Shown here piece after piece: positions 15,004-22,351 of a stretch of DNA of 22,351 bases. The DNA comes from an uncultured Brachyspira sp. (GTDB taxonomy: Bacteria; Spirochaetota; Brachyspiria; Brachyspirales; Brachyspiraceae): positions 1 to 22,351 of the forward strand of contig NZ_CAJTQJ010000041.1 of the NCBI RefSeq assembly GCF_910578695.1. Reading direction: 5' to 3'. The position numbers and the translations under genes were made by a program. The number at the start of each line of letters is the position of its first letter. Within the stretch, counting starts at the first letter, position 1. Below the pieces are notes generated by a model. It saw only the letters and a list, made by a program, of their open reading frames with translations, did no database searches and was not told the origin of the DNA.

Positions 15004-15678
15004 TTAATCTTTAATTTTTTTTAAAATAGAACCTAATCTTTCAATATCTATAACAAATGTATTTTTATGATTAGTTAATCTTTCCAATCTTTTTAGTTTA
15101 GTTTCATCACCTGTTTTATTATCTTTGCTCTTAAAATAATTTCCGTCACATATGGCTATAATGTATGTATCTTTCAAGTTATTGTCTCTTGAATCATTCA
15201 AAAAATTTTGAACATCCTGATACTGATTATCTTGTGCCCCTCCTTCTTCTTTAATAAACTTATGAGAAGCATAAACTTCATACTTGTAATATCTCCAATA
15301 AAAATCAATGGATTTTGAGTTTTGATTTTTATTTTTTAAGCTTTTACCTTGTATAAGATTTCCAGAAACCATATACATAGCTTTATCGCCTCCTTGCGGA
15401 AGCACTTCAAAATCTTCAACGCCATCTATATTTTTTATATACTCTGCTGCAACATTTTGATAGAAATTCTGTTTAGAAGGCTCTTTAGCAAATATTTTTC
15501 TAAATATTTCATCTTCAATTATTTTCTTTTTTATACTTTCTGGAGATTCATCATATTTTTCTGCAAACTTGCTTATTTTTATATTCATATAATCAGAGTC
15601 TATTTCTTCAATTACTTTTTTAATATTCTCATTTAACTGTTCTTTATATTTCTTTTCATAATCCATATAATGCTTCAT
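15004..15678 (-). CDS. Probable type II restriction endonuclease
   Basis: A 224-residue protein encoded directly after, and overlapping by 23 bases, a DNA methyltransferase. The central region, residues 121-160, has SIDFYW (Asp125), YEVYASHK (Glu134, Lys140) and GGAQDNQYQDV, followed by TYIIAICDGNYF: a strand pattern seen in many type II endonucleases with PD-(D/E)xK-like cores. The exact catalytic residues are my guess; the usual E-x-K spacing is not clean. The N-terminal 70 residues are charged and helical. Translation is probably coupled to the methyltransferase; ATG codons at 15678 and 15666 are both possible. The recognition site is unknown. Confidence 0.65.
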   Translation of the reverse strand: MKHYMDYEKKYKEQLNENIKKVIEEIDSDYMNIKISKFAEKYDESPESIKKKIIEDEIFRKIFAKEPSKQNFYQNVAAEYIKNIDGVEDFEVLPQGGDKAMYMVSGNLIQGKSLKNKNQNSKSIDFYWRYYKYEVYASHKFIKEEGGAQDNQYQDVQNFLNDSRDNNLKDTYIIAICDGNYFKSKDNKTGDETKLKRLERLTNHKNTFVIDIERLGSILKKIKD

Positions 15679-16591
15679 TTATAATTTTTTTTGCCAAGCC
15701 ATAATCTAATCTTCTTCTATACTTATTGTCTTTTCTTAATCCCTTAAATGGGGTTAAAAATAAATCATAAGTATCTTTTCTAAATATATCAAGATTATTA
15801 TTTAGTTCTTTAATTAATTCTTTTACTTTATACTTTTTTTGTATATGTATTCTTGTTATACTTCTTGAAGAAACACTAATTCTATTAGGAGATATTTCAT
15901 TACCTTCTACAAATTTGATTGATGGTGCTATAGTATTGTCTATAGCAATTAAACCAAGCTCCCCATTTGGAATATTAAATTTAATATCTACATTATTATT
16001 AGATTTTGGAAGTCTTGCTTCAAACTCGCTTAATTTACCTAAATAGTTATTTTCATTATATATATCAACATCATCTGAGTATTCTTTAAATAAAGCTAAA
16101 CAAACAGGGTGTTCTGTATCATTAAATATTTTTGAGTTTAATAAAATATAATGACTTAATCTATTTCTAAATATATTAGCATTTAAAAATGACGCTGGAA
16201 TAATAGCAGCCACATAATTACAATTATCTAAACATTTTTCTAAAGCAAATTTATATATATCATCATATTTAGTATTAGGAAAAAATAAACCTCTTCTTTT
16301 AGCAGAACTTTTACCTAAATAAGGCGGATTAGTAATACATACATTAAAGCCTTTTGGAAAATTATTTAATGTATCCTTTTTTACTACTAATTTATTTTGA
16401 GGTTCTATGTCAAAGCTTTTAAAATCATAACATAAATTAATATCTTTAAGCATAGCTATTAAGTTATTAGAACCAGCAAAAGGCTCTAATATAATACTTT
16501 CTTTTAATTTACAATCATTAGCCCAAGATAAAAAACCGCTATTTGTAAAAGGATTATGTATAGTAAAATATTGCCCCAATAATCTTTTCAT
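15656..16591 (-). CDS. DNA adenine-type N6 methyltransferase of a type II R-M system
   Basis: Transfers methyl from S-adenosylmethionine to an amino group in DNA, protecting the host from the adjacent endonuclease. In 311 residues the motifs come in gamma-class order: QYFT (7-10, motif X), EPFAGSNN (36-43, AdoMet motif I), DIEP (61-64, motif II) and NPPY (88-91, catalytic motif IV). The target recognition part would be the C-terminal half. The gene is transcribed first, so methylase is made before nuclease. There is no ribosome-binding site; a -10 box lies 7 bases before the ATG. No control (C) protein gene is present. Specificity cannot be read from sequence. Confidence 0.85.
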   Translation of the reverse strand: MKRLLGQYFTIHNPFTNSGFLSWANDCKLKESIILEPFAGSNNLIAMLKDINLCYDFKSFDIEPQNKLVVKKDTLNNFPKGFNVCITNPPYLGKSSAKRRGLFFPNTKYDDIYKFALEKCLDNCNYVAAIIPASFLNANIFRNRLSHYILLNSKIFNDTEHPVCLALFKEYSDDVDIYNENNYLGKLSEFEARLPKSNNNVDIKFNIPNGELGLIAIDNTIAPSIKFVEGNEISPNRISVSSRSITRIHIQKKYKVKELIKELNNNLDIFRKDTYDLFLTPFKGLRKDNKYRRRLDYGLAKKIINEALYGL

Positions 16592-16598
16592 ATCGGCT

Positions 16599-16626
16599 AT
16601 TATATAATATGATATTATAAAATCAA
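16599..16626 (-). promoter_or_regulatory. Promoter of the methyltransferase gene
   Basis: On the minus strand TTGATT (16621-16626) and TATAAT (16599-16604) are 16 bases apart. Seven bases separate the -10 box from ATG 16591, predicting a leaderless transcript. Confidence 0.55.
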
Positions 16627-16634
16627 GTATTTGC

Positions 16635-16647
16635 TGTAAATTTTACA
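16635..16647. promoter_or_regulatory. Perfect dyad TGTAAA-T-TTTACA upstream of methyltransferase promoter
   Basis: A 13-base perfect inverted repeat lies 8 bases upstream of the methyltransferase -35 box, on the side of the divergent bfd-nifUS operon. This is a reasonable place for a regulator controlling either unit. The remaining sequence to 16848 is AT-rich and I see no further clear site in it. Confidence 0.4.
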
Positions 16648-16861
16648 ATCATTAAAGTAATCTAATAGTGTAAAAAAATAATCTCTAATTGATACTTTTT
16701 ATACATAGAAACATTAAATTAATATTTTTACATCATACTCAATTGCATATAAATATATTAAAAATTACTTGAATTTATTTTGCTTAAATGTTAAAATCTT
16801 CTAACAATATAAAATTGTAAAATAGATTAATTTTTATATATTTATAATAGGAGAATCCAAA

Positions 16862-17038
16862 ATGGCTGATAAGACAATATGTTTTTGTATGGCAGTAACT
16901 GAGAAGCAAATTAGAGATGCTATTGAATCAAAAAAACTCAAAACATTAGAGGAGGTTTCTGAGGCAACTAAAGCAGGTACAGGATGCGGAGGCTGTCAGG
17001 TAGCTATAAAACAAATATTAGATGAAATGAATAAATAA
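16862..17038 (+). CDS. Bfd-like [2Fe-2S] protein, 58 aa
   Basis: A tiny stand-alone [2Fe-2S]-binding domain of the BFD (bacterioferritin-associated ferredoxin) family. It has Cys7 and Cys9 (CFC) and Cys42 and Cys45 (CGGC), the normal CxC...CxxC spacing, and fills the whole 58-residue protein. A very similar domain forms the middle of NifU encoded next (residues about 135-185). AGGAG (16849-16853) lies 8 bases before the ATG. It starts the nifU-nifS group, 77 bases ahead of nifU. Likely roles are electron transfer or cluster handling during Fe-S assembly, or iron release; which one is inference. Confidence 0.85.
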   Translation: MADKTICFCMAVTEKQIRDAIESKKLKTLEEVSEATKAGTGCGGCQVAIKQILDEMNK

Positions 17039-17115
17039 TTTTTATATTTTTTTATATCCCAAAATTATTTTAATATAATTATTTTAATATAATTTACTTA
17101 GATGGAGGTAGGAAC

Positions 17116-17949
17116 ATGTGGGAATATACAGATAAAGTAAAGGATCATTTTATTAATCCTAGAAATGTCGGCGAAATACAGAATCCTGATGCAGAGGCAA
17201 TGACAGGAAGTATTGTATGCGGAGACGCACTTAAATTAACTTTAAAAATCAATAAGGATACTGAAATTATAGAAGATGCCAAATTTCAAACATTCGGCTG
17301 TGCTTCTGCTATAGCAAGCAGCAGTATTCTTACTGAGATGATTAAAGGTAAAACTCTTGATGAAGCTTCAAAAATTACAAACAGAGATATTGCTTTAGAA
17401 TTGGGAGGACTTCCAGAGGAAAAAATGCATTGTTCTGTAATGGGAATGGAAACTTTAGAAAAGGCAATTAATAATTACAGAGGAATTACTACTGAGGAAG
17501 ATGAGCATGATGAAGGTGCTATAATCTGTAAATGTTTTGGTATTACTGATACTAAAGTAAAGAGAGCCATAAGGGAAAATAATCTTAAAACTGTAGAAGA
17601 GGTAACATTTTATACTAAAGCAGGCGGCGGATGCGGGGCTTGTAAAGTAAAATTAGAAGATATTTTGAATGAAGAGCTGGCAGATATGAATAGAGAAGCT
17701 AGCAATGCTCCAATGACTACAGTTCAAAAGGTTAAAAAAATCGAGGAGGCTTTAGAGAGGATTATTAATCCTATGCTTAAATCTGACGGAGGAAGCTGCA
17801 GGCTTGTAGATGTTGATGGAAATAAGGTTATAATAGAGTTTAAAGGTGCTTGTTCTTCTTGTGCTTCTTCTAAAAATACTTTAAAAGGTTTTGTTGAACC
17901 TAAGATAAAAGAACTTGTATCTCCTGAATTAGAAGTAATAGGTGCTTAA
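17116..17949 (+). CDS. nifU: NifU, three-domain Fe-S cluster scaffold
   Basis: Scaffold on which Fe-S clusters are built from sulfur supplied by NifS. The 277-residue product has all three NifU domains. The N-terminal IscU-like domain has Cys35 (followed by Gly-Asp37), Cys62 and Cys106, the same positions as Azotobacter NifU. The central BFD-like domain has Cys138, Cys140, Cys173 and Cys176 for a permanent [2Fe-2S] cluster. The C-terminal Nfu domain has CSSC (246-249). GGAGGTAGG gives a strong start. nifS overlaps or follows immediately. No nitrogenase genes are present, so this is the general assembly system, as in Helicobacter, rather than for nitrogen fixation. Confidence 0.95.
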   Translation: MWEYTDKVKDHFINPRNVGEIQNPDAEAMTGSIVCGDALKLTLKINKDTEIIEDAKFQTFGCASAIASSSILTEMIKGKTLDEASKITNRDIALELGGLPEEKMHCSVMGMETLEKAINNYRGITTEEDEHDEGAIICKCFGITDTKVKRAIRENNLKTVEEVTFYTKAGGGCGACKVKLEDILNEELADMNREASNAPMTTVQKVKKIEEALERIINPMLKSDGGSCRLVDVDGNKVIIEFKGACSSCASSKNTLKGFVEPKIKELVSPELEVIGA

Positions 17950-17960
17950 TGGGAGATAAT

Positions 17961-19127
17961 ATGTCAGATAAAAAAATAATTTATATGGACAATAATGCCA
18001 CTACTAGAATCTATGAAGAGGTATTAGAGGCTATGCTTCCTTATTTTAGAGAGCAGTACTTCAATCCTTCTAGTATGTATTCTCCTGCAGGAATTATTCA
18101 TAAGGAGATGGAAAAGGCAAGAGAACAAATTGCTGATTTTTTAGGATGCGAGCCTATTGAAGTATGTTTTGTATCTTGCGGAAGCGAAGGCGATAATATG
18201 GCTATAAGAGGTACTATAGAAGCATACCCAACTAAAAATCATATTATAACTACAAAAGTTGAGCATCCTGCTGTTATAGAAACATGCAGAGATTTGGAGC
18301 GTCATGGATACAGAGTTACTTATCTTTCTGTTGATAATGACGGAAACATAAATATTGATGAATTAAAAAATGCTGTTAATGAAAATACAGCTATTGTTTC
18401 TATAATGTATGCCAATAATGAAACAGGCGTAATTTATCCTATAAAAGAAATAGGACAAATAGTAAAAAATGCGGGTGCCGTATTTCATGTTGATGCCGTT
18501 CAGGCTGCAGGCAAACTTCCTCTTAATATGAAAGATGAGCCTTATATTGATATGCTTACAATAGCAGGTCATAAAATACATGCTCCTAAGGGAATAGGGG
18601 CTTTGTATATCAAAAATGGTACAAAGCTAAGAAGCATACAAACAGGAGGACATCAGGAGAGAGGACGCCGTGCAGGTACTGAAAATGTTCCTTATATTAT
18701 AGGATTGGGTAAAGCTGTATCTATGGTAAAAGCAGAGCTTCCAAAGTTTATAGAACATACTTCTAAATTAAGAGATACTTTAGAAGCAGAAATTTTAAAA
18801 AGAATAACTGATGTAAAGATAAATGGTAAGAATGCTAATAGAGTAAGCAATACTGCTAATATTAGTTTCAAAAATATAGAGGGGGAAGCGATACTTCTTT
18901 TATTAGACGGATACGGAATATGTACTTCTAGCGGAAGTGCTTGCTCATCTGGTACATTAGAGCCTTCTCCTGTGCTTCAGGCTATGGGCGTGCCTTTTGA
19001 ATATGCACATAGTTCTACTAGATTTTCTTTATCATTGGATAATACTATGGAAGAGATAATGTATACAGCTGATGCTATAGAGAAAATAGTTTCAAGGTTA
19101 AGGGAGATATCTCCGTATAGAAATTAG
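17961..19127 (+). CDS. nifS: Cysteine desulfurase NifS
   Basis: PLP enzyme that takes sulfur from cysteine to form a persulfide and passes it to NifU. Counting from this start: the PLP lysine lies in AGHKIHAPKG (Lys205), the pocket histidine in VEHPAV, Asp177 in VFHVDAVQ, and the active Cys328 is in SSGSACSSGT. A second cysteine, seven residues before (GICTSSGSAC), is less usual. The frame is also open from ATG 17949, which overlaps the nifU stop (TAATG); ATG 17961 is preferred because GGGAG lies just ahead and the numbering then fits the family. The gene ends at a good terminator. Length, about 388 residues, is typical. Confidence 0.95.
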   Translation: MSDKKIIYMDNNATTRIYEEVLEAMLPYFREQYFNPSSMYSPAGIIHKEMEKAREQIADFLGCEPIEVCFVSCGSEGDNMAIRGTIEAYPTKNHIITTKVEHPAVIETCRDLERHGYRVTYLSVDNDGNINIDELKNAVNENTAIVSIMYANNETGVIYPIKEIGQIVKNAGAVFHVDAVQAAGKLPLNMKDEPYIDMLTIAGHKIHAPKGIGALYIKNGTKLRSIQTGGHQERGRRAGTENVPYIIGLGKAVSMVKAELPKFIEHTSKLRDTLEAEILKRITDVKINGKNANRVSNTANISFKNIEGEAILLLLDGYGICTSSGSACSSGTLEPSPVLQAMGVPFEYAHSSTRFSLSLDNTMEEIMYTADAIEKIVSRLREISPYRN

Positions 19128-19151
19128 TAATTAATATTTTGATTTTTTTAT

Positions 19152-19187
19152 AAAGCCTGTCATTTTATATGATAGGCTTTTGTTTTT
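19152..19187 (+). terminator. Rho-independent terminator after nifS
   Basis: AAAGCCTGTCAT (19152-19163) pairs with ATGATAGGCTTT (19169-19180), one pair being G-U, around a 5-base loop, and is followed by a T-rich run to 19187. Confidence 0.85.
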
Positions 19188-19546
19188 AACTATATTTTTT
19201 ATTTTTGAACTATAAATAATTTGTATAATCTTTATTTATAACAGCAGACTTTAAATGTTTATAAGTAAAAATATAAAAAATATAAAAATATTATAGTAAG
19301 ATAGTTAAAATTTATAATAGAGTGTCTAATCTATATATACATTAAATTTGAAATGAAATTTAAAAAATGAATATAAAAAATGCTTTGGATTTAGTATTTT
19401 TTATTTTTAGTAATAATGATTATTAATGCATAAATAGTAAAATTATATTTAAATAAAATGCAAAATAATATTAATTAATATTTTTTATGATTAAGCAAAT
19501 GATTATTTTTAAGATTTTAATATATAAATATTATTAAAAAATATTT
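19188..19546. other. AT-rich intergenic region before ggt, no gene seen
   Basis: Very AT-rich, with no open frame worth reporting. It contains a TATAAT at 19224-19229 without a good -35 box, A/T-rich short repeats near 19268-19290, and a terminator-like stem-loop at 19375-19402. Beyond that I see nothing until the ggt promoter. Confidence 0.5.
19375..19402 (+). terminator. Stem-loop with T-run in intergenic region
   Basis: AAAAAATGCT (19375-19384) pairs with AGTATTTTTT (19393-19402), one pair being G-U, around an 8-base loop, and further T residues follow. It is far from any upstream stop codon: nifS already has its own terminator at 19152-19187. Confidence 0.5.
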
Positions 19547-19574
19547 TTGACAATTATAATTTTGTTAGTATAAT
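19547..19574 (+). promoter_or_regulatory. Strong promoter of the gamma-glutamyltranspeptidase gene
   Basis: Perfect TTGACA (19547-19552) and TATAAT (19569-19574) boxes with a 16-base spacer. The leader before ATG 19606 is about 25 bases. Confidence 0.75.
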
Positions 19575-19605
19575 AAAAACAATTATTATAATATTGGATT
19601 TTATT

Positions 19606-21225
19606 ATGGATTTTTATGATAATACTTACTTATCTAAAAGAAATGTAGTTTTTGGAAAAAATATAGTTTCTACAAGTAATATACTAGCTTCTCAGGCTGG
19701 TATTGATATATTAAAAAAAGGCGGGAATGCTGTTGATGCGGCAATTGCAGCAGCAGCGGCACTTACTGTTGTTGAGCCTACTTCAAATGGTTTGGGAGGA
19801 GATGCCTTTGCTATAATAAATTTTAAAAATAATTTATATGCTATTAATGGAAGCGGATTTTCCCCTAAGAATTTGGACATAAATAAAATATTATCATTTA
19901 ATTTTGATAAAATGCCTGCTTACGGACTTTTGCCTATAACTGTCGGCGGAGTACCTGCTGTTTGGGCTGTATTAATAAAAAAATTTGGAAAATTGAAGCT
20001 TATAGATGTACTTGAGCCTGCAATTAGATATGCTTATGAAGGCTATGCTGTTCAGCCTCAAGCAGCTCTTGATTGGAAAGAATCTTATAATGTTTATTTG
20101 AAAGAATCTGATAATCTTAAAAAAGAAGAGTTTAAATATTGGTTTGATACTTTTACTTTTAATGGAAAAACTCCGAAACTCGGCGAAATAGTTAGGCTTC
20201 CGTATCATGCAAAAACTCTGCAGGATATAGGAAATACAAATTCAGAATGTATTTATAGGGGAGAATATGCTGAAAAAATAGATGCATTTATGAAAAAATA
20301 CGGCGGATATTTATCTAAAGAAGATTTGAATGATTATTACTCTGAATTTGTTATACCTATAAAAACGAATTACAGAGGCTATGATATTTATGAAATTCCT
20401 CCTAACGGACATGGTATTGCTGTACTAATGGCTTTAAATATTTTATCTAACTTTGATTTGAAAAATTTAACTCCATTAGAAAGCGTACATTATAAAATAG
20501 AGGCATTGAAATTGGCATTTACTGATACTAAAAAATATGTCGCTGATATTTATTCTATGAGAACTTCTATAGATGAAATGCTTTCAAAAGAATATGCTGA
20601 ACAAAGAGCTTTGCTTATAAATAAAAATAAAGCTTTAGAACCTGTAAGTCATATATTCTCATCAGGAGATACTGTATATTTAGCTGCTGCTGATAGTTAT
20701 GGTAATATGGTTTCTTATATACAAAGTAATTACTCGGCATTTGGTTCCGGCATAGTAATACCAGAAACAGGCATAGCATTGCAAAATAGGGGAGCTAATT
20801 TTTCATTGGACTCAAATTCAGATAATTTTATAGCACCTCATAAAAAGCCTTATCATACTATAATACCTGCATTTATATGCAAGGACTCTAAACCTTATGC
20901 AGCTTTAGGAGTTATGGGAGCATTTATGCAGCCTCAGGGACATTTACAGGTTATTAGTAATTTGATAGATTATGATTTAAATCCTCAGGCATCATTGGAT
21001 AAACCTAGATGGCAGTGGGTAGGCGAGAAGAATATAGAATTAGAATATAATTTTGATGATACTCTCTTTTCAGGGCTTTCATCATTGGGGCATAATGTTT
21101 CAAAGAAATCTCATATAACCAATTTCGGATATTTCGGACGCGGACAGATAATATTAAAAAATGATAATGATGTTTATTTTGCAGGATGTGATGGAAGAAC
21201 AGATTCGGCAATTGCTGTTTATTAG
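19606..21225 (+). CDS. Gamma-glutamyltranspeptidase family protein (YwrD-like)
   Basis: An Ntn-hydrolase that self-cleaves at a threonine to make two subunits and then hydrolyses or transfers gamma-glutamyl groups. Family blocks visible: GGNAVDAAIAAAAALTVVEP near the start, EPTSNGLGGDAF, and the cleavage site GDTVYLAAADSYGNMVS, in which the Thr (residue 356 from this start) is the expected nucleophile. FGSGIVIPETGIALQNRG follows, as in Bacillus YwrD and related cephalosporin-acylase-like members. There is no signal peptide, so it should be cytoplasmic, unlike classical secreted GGT. The frame opens at TTG 19594 but the ATG at 19606 is preferred, with GGA 8 bases upstream. The true substrate is uncertain. 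Confidence 0.9.
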   Translation: MDFYDNTYLSKRNVVFGKNIVSTSNILASQAGIDILKKGGNAVDAAIAAAAALTVVEPTSNGLGGDAFAIINFKNNLYAINGSGFSPKNLDINKILSFNFDKMPAYGLLPITVGGVPAVWAVLIKKFGKLKLIDVLEPAIRYAYEGYAVQPQAALDWKESYNVYLKESDNLKKEEFKYWFDTFTFNGKTPKLGEIVRLPYHAKTLQDIGNTNSECIYRGEYAEKIDAFMKKYGGYLSKEDLNDYYSEFVIPIKTNYRGYDIYEIPPNGHGIAVLMALNILSNFDLKNLTPLESVHYKIEALKLAFTDTKKYVADIYSMRTSIDEMLSKEYAEQRALLINKNKALEPVSHIFSSGDTVYLAAADSYGNMVSYIQSNYSAFGSGIVIPETGIALQNRGANFSLDSNSDNFIAPHKKPYHTIIPAFICKDSKPYAALGVMGAFMQPQGHLQVISNLIDYDLNPQASLDKPRWQWVGEKNIELEYNFDDTLFSGLSSLGHNVSKKSHITNFGYFGRGQIILKNDNDVYFAGCDGRTDSAIAVY

Positions 21226-21401
21226 AATGTTTATTTTTTAATATTTAATTATAAAAAAGAATTAAAATAAAAATAGCTGATATAAAGAAATTTAAAAAAT
21301 TATTAATAAAATTTTTGAATCTAAAAATAAATAAATATAATAAACTATCAATAAAATTAATTATATATAAAACTGCCGTATTATTGAATTAAATAAATTG
21401 A

Positions 21402-22139
21402 TTAATTTTTAGCTGCTAATTTGAATCCTAACTGCAAGCCTATATCAAAAGTACCTTCTTCATCTTTATAAATAGTACCGTCATCATATTTTCTAGCTTT
21501 TTTTGAAGGCATAAAATCATGAGCTAAATATAAACCTATACTGATAGCCGTATTATCTGTAAAGAATATGGAATAATCGAAAGCAGCTTTTACATAGCCT
21601 ATAATTGCAGGAGATAACCCTAAGCCTCTTGCAGGATATTCGGCTGTAAGTTCTTTAAAATTATAATTTTCTTTAGTTTTTTCAGTTCTTCTGTCACTAG
21701 TATATTTTGAGTATTGAGTAGCTGAGAAAGGTATTTTTATTCCTCCGCCTATACCTATAGAAAATTGATTAATATTAATTTTAGGGAGTATGCCTATTTG
21801 TAAACTGTGATAAGAAGTAGAATTATATAAACTATAATCCTTATCAGTATTAGTTTTGCCTTTATATAAAATAGCCCAAGTATCATAAGCATATCCAATT
21901 TCTCCTAGAATACTTAAAGCCAAGCCTTCTTTTATAGAAAACATATAGCCCAACTGAGCTGAAACTCCTATATCAAAACCAGCACCAACTTTAGCATCTT
22001 TATCATCTTTATATTGCTTTCCTGCAGGCATTCCTAAACTTAATCCGATAGGTATATTTAACATAACTTCAAAACCGCTTTCTGCAAATATCGATACGCT
22101 AAATACAGCGAGCATAAAAAATACAATTAATTTTTTCAT
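21402..22139 (-). CDS. Outer-membrane beta-barrel protein
   Basis: A 245-residue exported protein. The signal peptide is classical: MKK, a hydrophobic core and cleavage probably after Ala19 (SIFA/ES). The mature part alternates hydrophobic and polar residues in many short strands rich in Gly and Tyr (GFDIGVSAQLGYMF, LALSILGEIGYAYDTW, FSIGIGGGIKIPF, FDIGLQLGFKLA), the usual look of an outer-membrane beta barrel of about 8-10 strands. Function beyond that is unknown; it resembles spirochaete outer-membrane proteins in general style only. The leader has a G/C hairpin and no ordinary purine-rich ribosome site close to the ATG. It converges on the gamma-glutamyltranspeptidase gene, 176 bases away, where I see no clear terminator. 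Confidence 0.75.
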   Translation of the reverse strand: MKKLIVFFMLAVFSVSIFAESGFEVMLNIPIGLSLGMPAGKQYKDDKDAKVGAGFDIGVSAQLGYMFSIKEGLALSILGEIGYAYDTWAILYKGKTNTDKDYSLYNSTSYHSLQIGILPKININQFSIGIGGGIKIPFSATQYSKYTSDRRTEKTKENYNFKELTAEYPARGLGLSPAIIGYVKAAFDYSIFFTDNTAISIGLYLAHDFMPSKKARKYDDGTIYKDEEGTFDIGLQLGFKLAAKN

Positions 22140-22151
22140 TTTTTTTATTTA

Positions 22152-22168
22152 GGGGGATATTTCCCCCC
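22152..22168 (-). promoter_or_regulatory. G/C hairpin in the leader of the outer-membrane protein gene
   Basis: In the mRNA sense a GGGGGG run is followed by AAATAT and CCCCC, giving a 5-bp all-G:C stem 12 bases upstream of the ATG at 22139. Runs of this kind are striking in such AT-rich DNA. The stem could block or protect the 5' end. Confidence 0.6.
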
Positions 22169-22202
22169 GTAAATATGATTGATTAATTTATATAATAAAA
22201 TA

Positions 22203-22220
22203 CTATATCTCGAGCTATAG
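22203..22220. promoter_or_regulatory. 18-bp dyad centred on CTCGAG
   Basis: CTATA-t-CTCGAG-c-TATAG is an inverted repeat with a single mismatched pair, about 65-80 bases upstream of the outer-membrane protein start codon. It is an operator candidate; I could not place a convincing promoter beside it. Confidence 0.35.
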
Positions 22221-22296
22221 ATTTTATCATCAAAATAAAAAACTGATGCAATGCCTAAAGAAAAGACATTAAATATAAAGTATAAATTTTTTAATA

Positions 22297-22351
22297 GACT
22301 GTTGACTGTTGACTGTTGACTGTTGACTGTTGACTGTTGACTGTTGACTGT
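22297..22351. repeat. Heptanucleotide tandem repeat (GACTGTT)n, cut by window end
   Basis: Nearly eight exact copies of the 7-bp unit GACTGTT fill 22297-22351 and run off the right edge, so true copy number is unknown. Each unit contains TTGACT, one base from a consensus -35 box. The 128 bases between the repeat and the outer-membrane protein leader are AT-rich and contain the dyad at 22203-22220. Confidence 0.95.

Noticed and set aside
17116..19127. Nitrogen-fixation locus
   Set aside because: nifU and nifS are present, but there are no nitrogenase or other nif genes; the pair acts as a general Fe-S assembly system in several non-fixing bacteria.
22297..22351. CRISPR array or phage attachment site at the right edge
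   Set aside because: The units are 7 bp and contiguous with no spacers, so this is a simple tandem repeat.

Overview
The window is very AT-rich and gene-dense with short spacers. It carries spirochaete-like features: loose lipoboxes on the lipoproteins, a glycolipid-type GT28 glycosyltransferase, a cmk-rpsA pair and a stand-alone nifU-nifS system in a non-nitrogen-fixing context. The closest fit I can offer is a Brachyspira species. This rests on gene content and composition only, not on a database search.

Layout, left to right. Bases 1-1140 are decayed: a fragment with an in-frame stop, one intact small hypothetical gene (413-823), and a remnant at 877-1005 with four nonsense codons and an apparently mutated start. 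Next come birA (biotin protein ligase) and a small membrane protein. A minus-strand cluster (6254 down to 2258) encodes two tandem paralogous substrate-binding lipoproteins and a double-length FbpB-type permease, but no ATPase. Divergent from it is a TPR membrane protein (6426-7538). A 381-base gap holds 25-bp tandem repeats and a foldable, relatively GC-rich segment. Then galT and a family 2 glycosyltransferase sit 3 bases apart, followed by a putative exported protein whose leader is encoded by a (TA)9-centred palindrome. cmk-rpsA follows with a clear terminator, then a diacylglycerol-glycosyltransferase-like gene and a hypothetical gene.

Bases 14776-16591 hold a short regulatory-looking unit with a tiny ORF, a strong stem-loop, and a minus-strand type II restriction-modification pair (methyltransferase first, endonuclease overlapping it by 23 bases). 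Divergent from this is an Fe-S assembly operon: a 58-residue Bfd-like [2Fe-2S] protein, three-domain NifU and NifS, ending at a terminator. A 400-base AT-rich gap with a possible small RNA unit precedes a YwrD-type gamma-glutamyltranspeptidase gene. The right edge has a minus-strand outer-membrane beta-barrel gene with a G/C hairpin in its leader and a 7-bp tandem repeat running off the end.

Functional themes: housekeeping (BirA, Cmk, S1, NifUS), envelope and nutrient functions (metal uptake, sugar metabolism, glycolipid synthesis, outer-membrane protein) and one defence module. The main unusual signals are three genes whose -10 box lies 6-7 bases before the start codon (leaderless candidates), two repeat tracts able to vary in length, and several dyad operators. 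I found no tRNA, rRNA, insertion sequence or CRISPR array. I did not identify a convincing entirely new system; the best candidates for unexplained biology are listed as findings.
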